Positions 27,901 to 35,040 of a stretch of DNA of 64,000 nt are shown here, piece by piece. The stretch is from Hymenobacter gummosus (GTDB lineage Bacteria > Bacteroidota > Bacteroidia > Cytophagales > Hymenobacteraceae), in contig NZ_RXOF01000010.1 in assembly GCF_003970915.1 (NCBI RefSeq), forward strand, positions 157,444 through 221,443, read 5' to 3'. The translations under genes were made by a program, and so were the position numbers. The notes beneath the pieces were generated by a model that had not been told where the DNA came from, made no database searches, and saw nothing but the letters and a program-made list of their open reading frames with translations. Within the stretch, counting starts at the first letter, position 1; every line of letters begins with the position of its first letter.

Positions 27901-28656
27901 GCTGGGAATAACCAGCGTGGCCGTTTGCCCGGCGGTAGTGGGCAGGCCGGTACCCACGGCATTCACCCCAATGTTGCTTCCCGAAGCGGAAGTAACGTAC
28001 AGCTGCCCCCCGTAAATGCCTACTACCCGCACGTTGCTGGGCGTGGCGCTGATTTGGGTGGAGGTGCTGGCACCCAAAGTGGCGTAGCGGGTGCCGGCGC
28101 TGCTGGTGGGGGTTCCATTGCCGGCCAGCCAGAAGCGCGTCCCGTCATCGGTAACGGCGCCGCGGGCGTTGCTGGTCAGGTAAGCGTCCGTCAGGCCGGT
28201 GGAGGTGTCCACGTTGCCGTTCGCATCGATGCGGGCCACCACCCGGGCAGCGGCCGACCCGACCACCGAAGCCGTGCCGGGCGCCGCGTCGTAGCCCAGC
28301 AGGGTCACGTAGCGCTGGTCAGCCGACAGTGCCAGCATCCCTTCCGAAGTGGCGTTGGCCGTTAGCGTAAACTGCTTCTGGGTACCACTAACCGTCGTGG
28401 GCAGGACCACGGACTGCACCAGCAAGCCGTTGCGCGTGTATTCGTCCACAAAAACGGCGGCGGCCGTTCCGGAAGGCACGGCCGCGGAGCCGTCCCCGAC
28501 GCGCACCACCAGAATGTTGCCGGAGGTGAAGGGCGCCGCGGCCGCCGTGAGCGAGCTAGCAGCCAGAAGTGCTGCGCACAACCAGCTCGGCCTGCGCCAC
28601 TGGCGCGCCGTCCTGATAACAGCTGTTAGGGGGGTAAAAGTAGGTTTCACGGGCAT
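24964..28656 (-). CDS. T9SS cargo with nine IPT/TIG domains
   Basis: 1230 aa. A signal-type N-terminus (about 40 residues, WLCAALLAASSLTAAAA) is followed by a domain of about 335 residues that looks like a beta propeller (repeated GTRYATLG, VRVVGIYGGQLYVTSAS). Nine tandem IPT/TIG domains span about residues 378-1140, each with ASFTPTSGPVGTVVTITGTN, FTGATAVSFNGTAATTF and VPTGATTGTI-type segments; domains 2 and 5 are a different subtype (AVPASAIATAGSYNVTVTNP). The sorting domain is VYPNPVERTLYVRL, MLGRVVLSG, LPAGQYLVKL and terminal LNKQ. A long Ig-like stalk fits a surface adhesin that holds the propeller away from the cell. Binding partner unknown. Confidence 0.9.
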   Translation of the reverse strand: MPVKPTFTPLTAVIRTARQWRRPSWLCAALLAASSLTAAAAPFTSGNILVVRVGDGSAAVPSGTAAAVFVDEYTRNGLLVQSVVLPTTVSGTQKQFTLTANATSEGMLALSADQRYVTLLGYDAAPGTASVVGSAAARVVARIDANGNVDTSTGLTDAYLTSNARGAVTDDGTRFWLAGNGTPTSSAGTRYATLGASTSTQISATPSNVRVVGIYGGQLYVTSASGSNIGVNAVGTGLPTTAGQTATLVIPSSGTSASPYGFALVDIDASVPGPDVAYVADDRTAAGGGIAKYSLVNGTWTANGVILAPTSVRGLAAQSSGNTVTLFATGNTALYTGVDVTGYNGAVDPAGSLSLLATSATNTVLRGVALAPANATTQAPTIASFTPSSGPIGTVVTITGTNFTGATAVSFNGTAATTFTVNSATQITVTVPTGTTNGPITVTTPGGTVTSSLNYTVTQPNPVPVLTAISPNTATAGGAGFTLRLTGSNFMPASVVNFNGTALTTTFVSVAELTAAVPASAIATAGSYNVTVTNPAPGGGNSAPQTFTVTSATPAPTVTSFTPTSGPVGTVVTITGTNFTGATGVSFNGTAATTFSVTNATTISATVPSGATSGTIAVTTPGGTATSTGSFTVTVPTPAPVISSFNPTSGPVGTVVTITGINFTGATGVSFNGTAATTFTVNSATSISATVPTGATTGTISVTTPGGTDTSNGTFTVTTPNPAPTISSLAPSTAVAGGAAFTLTVNGTGFGSGSVVSFNGTALTTTVVSATQLTAAVPASAIATAGTYNVTVTNPAPGGGTATATFTVTTPAPTIASFTPTSGPVGTVVTITGTNFTGATGVSFNGTAATTFSVTNATTLTATVPTGATTGTIAVTTPGGTATSTGSFTVTVPTPAPTIASFTPASGPVGTVVTITGTNFTGATAVSFNGTAATTFTVSSATSITATVPTGATTGTISVTTPSGTATSTSSFTVTTPTPAPTVASFTPTSGPVGTVVTITGTNFTGATAVSFNGTAATTFSVTNATTISATVPTGATTGTIAVTTPGGTATSTGSFTVTVPTPAPTITAISPSTGAIGSLVTITGTNLTGATAVAFNGVNAPSFTVVSATSITVTVPTGATTGTISVTTPGGTASSPNVFTVTTSTAARAASILDGLTVYPNPVERTLYVRLAGAAPAAEVQVTDMLGRVVLSGRLAADGSFDTSRLPAGQYLVKLATKYGQTTRKLNKQ
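25230..27523 (-). repeat. coding tandem repeat of about 250 bp (IPT/TIG array)
   Basis: Nine units encode the IPT/TIG domains of the cargo protein. Several units are nearly identical at DNA level, with shared blocks such as GGTGAAGTTCGTGCC and GGGCCGCTGGTCGGCGT. This suggests recent unit duplication or gene conversion, and copy number could vary between strains. Confidence 0.85.
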
Positions 28657-28768
28657 TTGAGCGGGAAAAGGTGGAGAACAGAAATTCGGTGCAAGCTAAG
28701 CTCCCGAGCGGTTTGATCCGGGCATGATACTCGTTTTAGTCTGGTCGCGTTGCTGCTGCATCCATAAA

Positions 28769-28799
28769 AAAAGCTCCCCGGCCGGGCCGGGGAGCTTTT
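28769..28799 (-). terminator. terminator of the 962-aa T9SS cargo gene
   Basis: AAAAGCTCCCCGGC (28769-28782) pairs perfectly with GCCGGGGAGCTTTT (28786-28799), 21 bp after the stop codon. Confidence 0.9.
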
Positions 28800-28820
28800 C
28801 TAGGATCAGCAAGCAGTGGG

Positions 28821-31709
28821 TTACTGCTTCACAATCTTGTGATTGGTCTTGCCGCTGGCGCTGGTCACCGTTACGATGTAGTTGCCGGCTTTCAGGTTGC
28901 TTACGTCGAAGGCGCCATCAGACGACAGCTTGCCGCTCAGCACGGTGCGGCCCATCAGGTCCGTTACCACCACTGCTGCGTCGGTGTCGCCGTTGGAGAT
29001 GTGCACGTTCAGCTTATCTACTGCGGGGTTCGGGTACACCGTCACGGCTACTTCGCCTTTGCCCGTGTTGTTCACAGCGGCCATCGTCGAGTACACTACT
29101 TTGCCGTCGAGGTCAATCTGCTTGAGGCGGTAGTAAGCGGTGCCTACCACCGGACGACCATCTTCGAAGCTGTAGCGCTGGGCCACAGTGGTGTTGCCTT
29201 TGCCGGCGCGGAAGCCCAGGGTGGTGAAGTTCTCACCATCGGTGCTGCGCTGCACTTCAAAGCCGCGGTTGTTCTTCTCCTGAGCGGTAGCCCAGTCCAC
29301 CAGCACCCGGCCGTTGTTGAGCTTGGCCGTGAGCGAAATCAGCTCGACGGGCAGCGGCGTTTGGGCCTGGTTGTTCGGCACTTTGTAGTTCTCGGCGTTC
29401 AGCAGCTGGTCGTCGTTGAACTCGAAGGAGAAGAAGTAGTAGTCCAGGTTCGGGTTCAGGTTGCCTACCGAGAAGGACGTAGCAGCGCCGCTGAACACTA
29501 CATAGGTGTTAGTGCTAGCCTCGATAGCCGTACCGGTACCGAACTGGTACACCCCACCGACCGTGGTACCCGGGTTGAAGTTCTGCTTGTCGCGCGGGAA
29601 GAGCGAGGGCGGCAGCTGCAGGTAGGTCGACGAAGCAATAACCAGACGGTTCTGGCCGTAGTTACCGGCGCTGAAATCGTAGGTGATGGTGGCCGTGGTG
29701 CTGCCGGTCGGACGCACGATAACGGCGTTGGCCTGGGCAATCGGCTCGGTGGCAATGGCAAAGCCTTGGGCCCGGCCGCTACCGTTGTTGAGCAGGAAGT
29801 CCGCGCCGCCGTTCAGCGCGGCGTTGTTGAAGGTCAGTTCCTGGGCCGAGGCCCCTACGCGAGTCGGAGCATAAACCACCTGCAGGTCCACCGTACGGTT
29901 GCCTTCGGAGTTGTTCTGCAGCGTGTCCGAGTAAGCGTAATCCGGGGCGAATGCCGGCGAATTAGCAATCGGCGGGGTGGAGCCGGGGTAAGTAGCCGTC
30001 GGCGAGTACGTGTGAGCGTCCAGCTTGAAGGCAAACTGCGGTACGGCGTTCGGGTTACGCTGCGGGTCTTCCGCATCGCGCGGGAAACGCACTTGCAGCG
30101 GGCCAGTCAGCAGGAAGGTTTCCAGTCGCACGGTCACCGGAGCCGAGGCAGTGTTCTTCACCACAGCATCGCCGAAGAAGCCCAGAGCGCGGCTCAGGCG
30201 GATGGTCGGCTCGCTGATACCCGTAACGGATACGTCACGGTCGGGAGCGGGTGCGCTGCTGGCGCGGATGATAGCATTAATCGTCAGGGCATTGGAACCC
30301 GGCACGAAGCGTACGTACACGGGACGTTGCGTTACGTTGCCTTGGGCATCGGGCGAGAACGAGACGGTGCTGGAGAAGTTGACGTTGTCGGACGATACCT
30401 GGAAGTAGCCAGCGTTGGGACCAGCCGGCGAAATCACCAGCGGCTGCAGCAGGTTGGTTCCAGAAATCAGGAACGACTGCGAAACCGATACCGTGGAAGG
30501 ACGGGTAGCAAAGGTGAACGAATTGTTCGTGGGGTTGGTGATGGAGATATCCGATACCCCGCCGCTCGACTGCGCCGTTACCGTCACCGTCTGCGAAGCT
30601 ACGTTCGGGTTGGTCAGGCTGATGCTGCCACTGAACTGCCCGCTGGCCAGCGGCGACACCAGACGCACTTCAATGGTAGTAGGCTGCACTACGCCATTAA
30701 CAGAGGGCACCGTCAGCGCCCCGGAGGTGAAAGCCGTACCAGCGGAAGCGTTGCGCACCTGAATGTTGGCGTTGGAGGGCGTAAGAGTGATGGGCGCCGA
30801 GCCCAGGCCCGTGCCGCTCAGCTCGAAGAACTGCGAGCCGGCCGAACCGCTCTGCGTGGCCGCCCCAAAGTTGATGGTGTTCGGATTAGCCGTGATACCG
30901 GCCGTAGCGGGCGAAGTGCCCGTGCCGCTTACGCGCACGTTGCGGGTAAGGCCAGGCGAGGTAACCTGCACGAAGCGGTTACCGGTTGCACCAGCTGTGG
31001 TAGGGGAAAAGCGCACATCAACCTGCACGTTGTTGAGCGAACCGTTGGTCGGCGTGAGGCTGATAGCCGACGAGGTGAAGGGGTTGCTGCCAATACGCAC
31101 CTGAAAGTCAACGGGCGGCGTAATCGTCACCGAGTTAGCCAGGTTGGAGCCATTGACGGTGAAAGACTGCGGCGAACTAGCCAAGCCCACCTGTACCGAG
31201 CCGAAATCAGGCAGGATAGTCGGGTTTACAGTCAAAGTCGGCTGCGGAGCCGAGTTGCCGGTCAAGTTCAGCAGTTGCGAAACTTGGTCGGTGGTAGAGC
31301 TTACGGTGAACACACCGGTAGCCGTGCCAGTCGAAGCGGCCGAGTAACGCACGAAGATAAATGCTCCGTCATTCCCGTTGATTTGCCCGTTTGCGTCGAC
31401 GGTCAACTCAATCGAGTTGGAGAAGGGACCAGAACCGCTGGGCCCAATTTGGAATGCCCCCACACCGCTGGTGGTGGTGACCACATCCACAGTAGAGCCG
31501 GGCGTCAAAAACTCGCCGGTTACCTGAACAATCTGTGAGGTAGAGTTACCACCTGGCGAGGTGGTAAAGTTCAGGGTGCTGCCAGCAGTTGGCACCAACG
31601 TAATCGTCTGAGCCTGGCTAACCAGCGCGAAGCTCAACAGGGTGAAAATCATCGCGCAGAGACGCTGCCAAGCAGGGCGTCGTAAGGCGACTTTGTAAGC
31701 GTTTTTCAT
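28821..31709 (-). CDS. T9SS type A cargo with Ig-like repeat stalk
   Basis: 962 aa. Signal peptide MKNAYKVALRRPAWQRLCAM... (cleavage after VSQAQ, about residue 34). Four or more Ig-like repeats of roughly 100 residues follow (ILPDFGSVQVGLASSPQSFT, NLANSVTITPPVDFQV, FGAATQSGSAGSQFFELSG). The block LPVELISLTAKLNNGRVLVD, EVQRSTDGENF and YYRLKQIDLDG comes next. The sorting domain at the end reads VYPNPAVDKLNVHIS, LMGRTVLSGKL, LKAGNYIVTV and IVKQ. Codon use and GC are a little lower than in the neighbouring cargo. Most likely a T9SS-exported surface protein; ligand unknown. Confidence 0.88.
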   Translation of the reverse strand: MKNAYKVALRRPAWQRLCAMIFTLLSFALVSQAQTITLVPTAGSTLNFTTSPGGNSTSQIVQVTGEFLTPGSTVDVVTTTSGVGAFQIGPSGSGPFSNSIELTVDANGQINGNDGAFIFVRYSAASTGTATGVFTVSSTTDQVSQLLNLTGNSAPQPTLTVNPTILPDFGSVQVGLASSPQSFTVNGSNLANSVTITPPVDFQVRIGSNPFTSSAISLTPTNGSLNNVQVDVRFSPTTAGATGNRFVQVTSPGLTRNVRVSGTGTSPATAGITANPNTINFGAATQSGSAGSQFFELSGTGLGSAPITLTPSNANIQVRNASAGTAFTSGALTVPSVNGVVQPTTIEVRLVSPLASGQFSGSISLTNPNVASQTVTVTAQSSGGVSDISITNPTNNSFTFATRPSTVSVSQSFLISGTNLLQPLVISPAGPNAGYFQVSSDNVNFSSTVSFSPDAQGNVTQRPVYVRFVPGSNALTINAIIRASSAPAPDRDVSVTGISEPTIRLSRALGFFGDAVVKNTASAPVTVRLETFLLTGPLQVRFPRDAEDPQRNPNAVPQFAFKLDAHTYSPTATYPGSTPPIANSPAFAPDYAYSDTLQNNSEGNRTVDLQVVYAPTRVGASAQELTFNNAALNGGADFLLNNGSGRAQGFAIATEPIAQANAVIVRPTGSTTATITYDFSAGNYGQNRLVIASSTYLQLPPSLFPRDKQNFNPGTTVGGVYQFGTGTAIEASTNTYVVFSGAATSFSVGNLNPNLDYYFFSFEFNDDQLLNAENYKVPNNQAQTPLPVELISLTAKLNNGRVLVDWATAQEKNNRGFEVQRSTDGENFTTLGFRAGKGNTTVAQRYSFEDGRPVVGTAYYRLKQIDLDGKVVYSTMAAVNNTGKGEVAVTVYPNPAVDKLNVHISNGDTDAAVVVTDLMGRTVLSGKLSSDGAFDVSNLKAGNYIVTVTSASGKTNHKIVKQ

Positions 31710-32217
31710 ATGAAAAAGCGAGGAATGGTTACAGGAGAAAGGGATTCAGGCTTCGACTTAGCCTGTTCGGCTTGACGCCTTTGGGGCACATTACGCAAAA
31801 AGCTAGCGGTTGGATGATTGATTCCTTCTTTTATTCTTGCATTTTTTATATGCTACATCGGTCTTTTTGAAGGGCAAACGCGAAGGCGCCCGTTAGCACA
31901 TTTCATGCCACACAAAGGTGCGAAGGTATTTGCCATAAAAAAACTTGTTTTTTTGTCGCTTTTGTGGGGTACGTGTGCACCGCATAGCTGGCAGAGGCAC
32001 TGCAAGTATTAAATTTCCGCTATTATTTGACAGTTCAGACAAATAAAAGCAAGAATGTTACAACCTGCATCAGCCAATCTTCTTGTTATTGTTATTTTCT
32101 GGGAAGAGGCAGGTTAAAAACTGGCAGAATGCAGGCACCAGAAGCCGTATTAGGGCCCTTGCCTGCCCGATTCCGGCAGCTATACGGTACCACTTTGATT
32201 AGGTTATAAAATAAAAT
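31710..32217. other. AT-rich leader/spacer without a gene
   Basis: About 500 bp, clearly richer in A and T than its surroundings. Short open frames (for example near 31818-32012 and 32027-32209) have no family resemblance. On the minus strand CACCTTTG near 31912-31919 is a possible -7 box for the 962-aa cargo gene, giving a leader of about 200 nt. Confidence 0.4.
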
Positions 32218-32253
32218 AACCGCGGGCGCTCCTCTCCAGGAGTGCCCGCGGTT
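32218..32253 (-). terminator. terminator of the curli locus
   Basis: 16-bp stem 32218-32233 / 32238-32253 (AACCGCGGGC... with one G-U pair), followed on the minus strand by TATTTTATTTTAT. It lies 21 bp beyond the stop codon of the last gene. Confidence 0.9.
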
Positions 32254-32273
32254 GTGCCGAATCAGACCCAGAA

Positions 32274-33779
32274 TCAACGCCAGTCTGGCAGGGCGGCATT
32301 CTGAAAAAGCCGCACGCGGTTGTTGCCGTCGGCAGCATCCATTACCCAGACCTCGGGCGGCGAGATGTTGTCGTTCACCGCGTTAGTGAAAATAATTTTG
32401 GAGCCGTCGGGAGAGAAGCGCGGATTCAGGTCGTTGGTACCCGCCGGCTTGCGGCTCGACAAATCCACCAGGCCCGAGCCATCGGGGCGCTGCACGAAGA
32501 TGTGGGCATTTAGCTGCCGGCCGGTGGGGTCGTCGATGCCTGACAAGTCGCGAGTGTAAACGATCTGCCGCCCGTCGGTGCTGAAGCCGGGCGAGTCGAG
32601 GCGGCCCGGTAGGTTGCCCACCACCGGAGCCAGCCCGGTCCCGTCGGGGTTGAGCAGGTAGATTTCGGCGTCGAACACGTTGGCCCCGATGGTCTGGATA
32701 ATGATTTTGTTGCTCAGCGCCGACCACTCCAGCTCGCGGAAGTGGCGCCCGGCCGGGGCCGTAGCCAGCAGCTGCAGCCCGCTCCCGTCGCGGTTGATGC
32801 GGTAAAGCTGGTCGTAGCGGGCGTAGATGAACTGCGAGCCGTCGGGCGACCAGCGGAAAGCCAGCCCGTTGTTGGAGTAGCCCTCCACCGGAATGATCGT
32901 CACGCGGCGCACGTCGGAGCCGTCGCGGGCCATGGTGTAAATGTGGTACTGGCCGGTGGCGTTGCTGGTGTAGGCTACCCGGTCGCGGATGGGGCTGAGC
33001 TGGGGCGCGGTTTCCACGAAGGCCGACGTCGTTAGGCGCAGCATGGTACCGCCCGCCAGCCCGTCGGCGGCGAAGATATCGGTGTTGCCGCCGGTTTCGC
33101 GGGTGAACAGGTAGCGCAGCTCCGGGAAAGGCTTGGTGCGGAAGGTCCAGACGTCGCCGCGGGTAGTCTCCCCCGCTTTGTCGCGCACGGTCACCTGCCA
33201 GTAATACGTCGTGTTGTATTTGAGGTCATTGATGACCACGCTGGTGTCGCGCGCGTTGCTGAGCGGCTGCTGGCGCACCGAGGAGTTGCTTTCGTACAGC
33301 ACCACGTCGTAGCGCAGCGAGTCGCCGTGGTCGGGGTCGGAGCCGCGCCAGCGCAGGGTCAGGCTGGGGTTCTGCTCCACGGCCCCCGCGGCGGGCTGAG
33401 GCTGGCCGGGCACGTTGGGGCGCTGGTTGCCGGTGGATTTCTCCAGCCGCACCTCCACGCCGGTGGCCGGCCCCTCGGCAACCTGCACGTTCAGGGTTTC
33501 GGTTTTGTAGTCGGCCTTGCGCACCGACAACGCGTAGGGACCCACGGCCAGGTTGGGCAGGGTGAAGCGGCCCTCGGCGTCGGAAGTAAACGAGGTGGTG
33601 GCCGGGTTGGTGGTAATGACGGCGTTGGGCAGCACCGCATTGGTGCGGCTGTCGCGCACGACGCCCGACAGCGCGCCGTAGCGGGTTGGCTCAACGGTAT
33701 TTTCTTCGCAGGCGGTCAGCACCAGGCCAAGCGCCCACAGCAGCAGCCAGAGGGCGCGCCGGGTCAGATTCGCAATCAT
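32274..33779 (-). CDS. lipoprotein with carboxypeptidase-regulatory, FN3 and PD40 propeller domains
   Basis: 501 aa. Lipobox LVLTAC with Cys24 makes it a lipoprotein. Domains: CarboxypepD_reg-like at about 36-112 (GALSGVVRDSRTNAVLP, DAEGRFTLPNLAVGPYALSV), FN3-like at about 120-222 (NPSLTLRWRGSDPDHGD, YNTTYYWQVTVRD), and a TolB/PD40 beta propeller from about 228 to the end with repeated SPDGSQFIYAR, STDGRQIVYTRD and SPDGSKIIFTNA blades. It is the last gene of the curli locus, 74 bp after csgH, and upstream of a strong terminator. Such propellers bind proteins or peptidoglycan-associated partners; a role as a surface or periplasmic docking protein for curli is inferred only from position. Confidence 0.85.
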   Translation of the reverse strand: MIANLTRRALWLLLWALGLVLTACEENTVEPTRYGALSGVVRDSRTNAVLPNAVITTNPATTSFTSDAEGRFTLPNLAVGPYALSVRKADYKTETLNVQVAEGPATGVEVRLEKSTGNQRPNVPGQPQPAAGAVEQNPSLTLRWRGSDPDHGDSLRYDVVLYESNSSVRQQPLSNARDTSVVINDLKYNTTYYWQVTVRDKAGETTRGDVWTFRTKPFPELRYLFTRETGGNTDIFAADGLAGGTMLRLTTSAFVETAPQLSPIRDRVAYTSNATGQYHIYTMARDGSDVRRVTIIPVEGYSNNGLAFRWSPDGSQFIYARYDQLYRINRDGSGLQLLATAPAGRHFRELEWSALSNKIIIQTIGANVFDAEIYLLNPDGTGLAPVVGNLPGRLDSPGFSTDGRQIVYTRDLSGIDDPTGRQLNAHIFVQRPDGSGLVDLSSRKPAGTNDLNPRFSPDGSKIIFTNAVNDNISPPEVWVMDAADGNNRVRLFQNAALPDWR

Positions 33780-33853
33780 GTGGTGGAGGAATGCTGGTAA
33801 GAAAAGCCGGCCCTGGGCAGCCGTGGCGGGCCGCCCTCAGCCGGTAAGAATAA

Positions 33854-34225
33854 TCAGGGGGCAGCGGGCAGCAGCAGGGAGTCGGCGGCCAGCAGGGTGC
33901 CGCGCTCATCCAGCACGCGCAGCCGCACGCGGCAGGCATCGTGGGGGCCCAGGTTCAGCGTCGTGCGCGAGAGGACCACGTCCTGGCCCGGCTCGGCCAC
34001 GAAGCGGCCCGACTGGGCGTTGCTGGCCGAGCCGCTGCGGCCTTGTTTCTCGGTGCGCAGCTCGTAGGCCCAGCGGGCGGCCCCGGCGGCGGCGTTGCGG
34101 CAGTGGCCGGTCACGGTCAGGTTGTCGCCGTGGCGCTGCAGCTCCAGCCGCGCCTGGCAGGCGGGTTGGTCGGCGCGCAGCAGGGCGGCAGCGGTTAGCA
34201 AGGCGGAAAAAAAGGAGGTGTACAT
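33854..34225 (-). CDS. csgH: CsgH-like curli chaperone
   Basis: 123 aa. Short hydrophobic signal (MYTSFFSALLTAAALL). The mature part is a single Ig-like domain: CQARLELQRHGDNLTVTGHC, RWAYELRTEKQGRSGSASN, AQSGRFVAEPGQDVVLSRTT and CRVRLRVLDERG. This pattern (Ser-rich QSG loop, then a VxLS strand) is that of CsgH, a periplasmic protein that stops premature CsgA amyloid formation in bacteria lacking CsgC. Two cysteine pairs could form disulfides. It is placed after the two curlin genes. Recognition rests on pattern and context, not a search. Confidence 0.75.
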   Translation of the reverse strand: MYTSFFSALLTAAALLRADQPACQARLELQRHGDNLTVTGHCRNAAAGAARWAYELRTEKQGRSGSASNAQSGRFVAEPGQDVVLSRTTLNLGPHDACRVRLRVLDERGTLLAADSLLLPAAP

Positions 34226-34261
34226 AGCGGGGAGGTGGGAATAGGTGTGCGTCGGCCCAAA

Positions 34262-34300
34262 ACCAGCTTTCGGGCGCCGTGCGGGCGCCCGAAAGCTGGT
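34262..34300 (-). terminator. hairpin between csgB-like gene and csgH
   Basis: Perfect 17-bp stem 34262-34278 / 34284-34300 with a 5-nt loop, starting 2 bp after the curlin stop codon and followed on the minus strand by TTTTGG. Probably a partial terminator or mRNA-stabilising hairpin that lowers csgH and lipoprotein expression relative to curlins. Confidence 0.75.
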
Positions 34301-34302
34301 CG

Positions 34303-34890
34303 TCAGGGAATCACCCGGCCCTGCTCGATGGTGAGCCGGATGCCGTTGCCCTGCATCCGGACTTCGTAGCCCGGGGCCGGGGCGGCGCTGGTTTCGCGCT
34401 GGTTCAGCTCGTTGCGGCTGCCCTGCTGCTCGATTACATAGCGGCGGTTGTCCTGGCTCAGCTCCTGCTGCACCTCGTTCTGGTTGCCGGTTTGCCGAAT
34501 CACCGACTCGATGCCGGTGCCGCTCAGCTGGCTGTCCACGCTATTGCCGTGGCCCCGCTGCTCCACGTCGGTGCGGTTGGCGGCGCCGTACTGGCTGATG
34601 GCGGCCACGTTGGCGGCCCCGGCCTGCACGATCTGCACCAGGTTGCCGTGGGCGGCGGCTCCAGTGTAGCGCTGTTGCACGCTGGCTTCGTTTTGCTCGC
34701 CCGTTTGCAGCAGCACGCTGGTATTGGGGCCGTCCAGGGGCTGGCTGCTGAGGGGCAGGCGCTCGGTGCCCAGCCGCTCGGCCAGTTGCTGCTCGCCCGA
34801 AATGCCTTCCCGCTCGGCGTTCTGGCTATGGGCTGCCAGCGGCGCAAAGCCGAGCAGGCTCGTTGCCGCCCAAAGGAGCACGTGTTTCAT
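34303..34890 (-). CDS. csgB: minor curlin (CsgB-like)
   Basis: 195 aa. The ATG at 34890 starts a signal peptide (MKHVLLWAATSLLGFAPLAA). The mature region has about nine curlin half-repeats of roughly 11 residues, such as LQTGEQNEASVQ, VQAGAANVAAIS, QYGAANRTDVE, RQTGNQNEVQQ and EQQGSRNELNQ, more degenerate than those of the major subunit. The tail (YEVRMQGNGIRLTIEQGRVI) is a non-repeat beta segment ending in a basic residue near the C-terminus, as in nucleator proteins. It follows csgA by 150 bp. Its role as nucleator is inferred from order, length and repeat degeneracy. Confidence 0.8.
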   Translation of the reverse strand: MKHVLLWAATSLLGFAPLAAHSQNAEREGISGEQQLAERLGTERLPLSSQPLDGPNTSVLLQTGEQNEASVQQRYTGAAAHGNLVQIVQAGAANVAAISQYGAANRTDVEQRGHGNSVDSQLSGTGIESVIRQTGNQNEVQQELSQDNRRYVIEQQGSRNELNQRETSAAPAPGYEVRMQGNGIRLTIEQGRVIP

Positions 34891-34970
34891 TGCGACGAAC
34901 TTGAAAAGGTGAAAAGTGGCCCGACGACGCCCGCCCCAACGGGGCGGAGCCGCCCGGCTTGTCAACCCTG

Positions 34971-35013
34971 AAACCCTGCCCCGGGGGCGGCAGGCCGGTC
35001 CGGGGCAGGGTTT
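34971..35013 (-). terminator. hairpin between csgA and the csgB-like gene
   Basis: Perfect 14-bp stem 34971-34984 / 35000-35013 with a 15-nt loop, 27 bp after the csgA stop. There is no T run, so it is more likely an attenuating or 3'-protecting mRNA hairpin giving more csgA than csgB. Confidence 0.65.
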
Positions 35014-35040
35014 ACGGCAGCGGATGCGCTGCTGCAGGGG

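Noticed and set aside
31818-32209. Two short plus-strand ORFs in the AT-rich spacer
   Set aside because: No homology-like pattern, no promoter, and composition of non-coding DNA.
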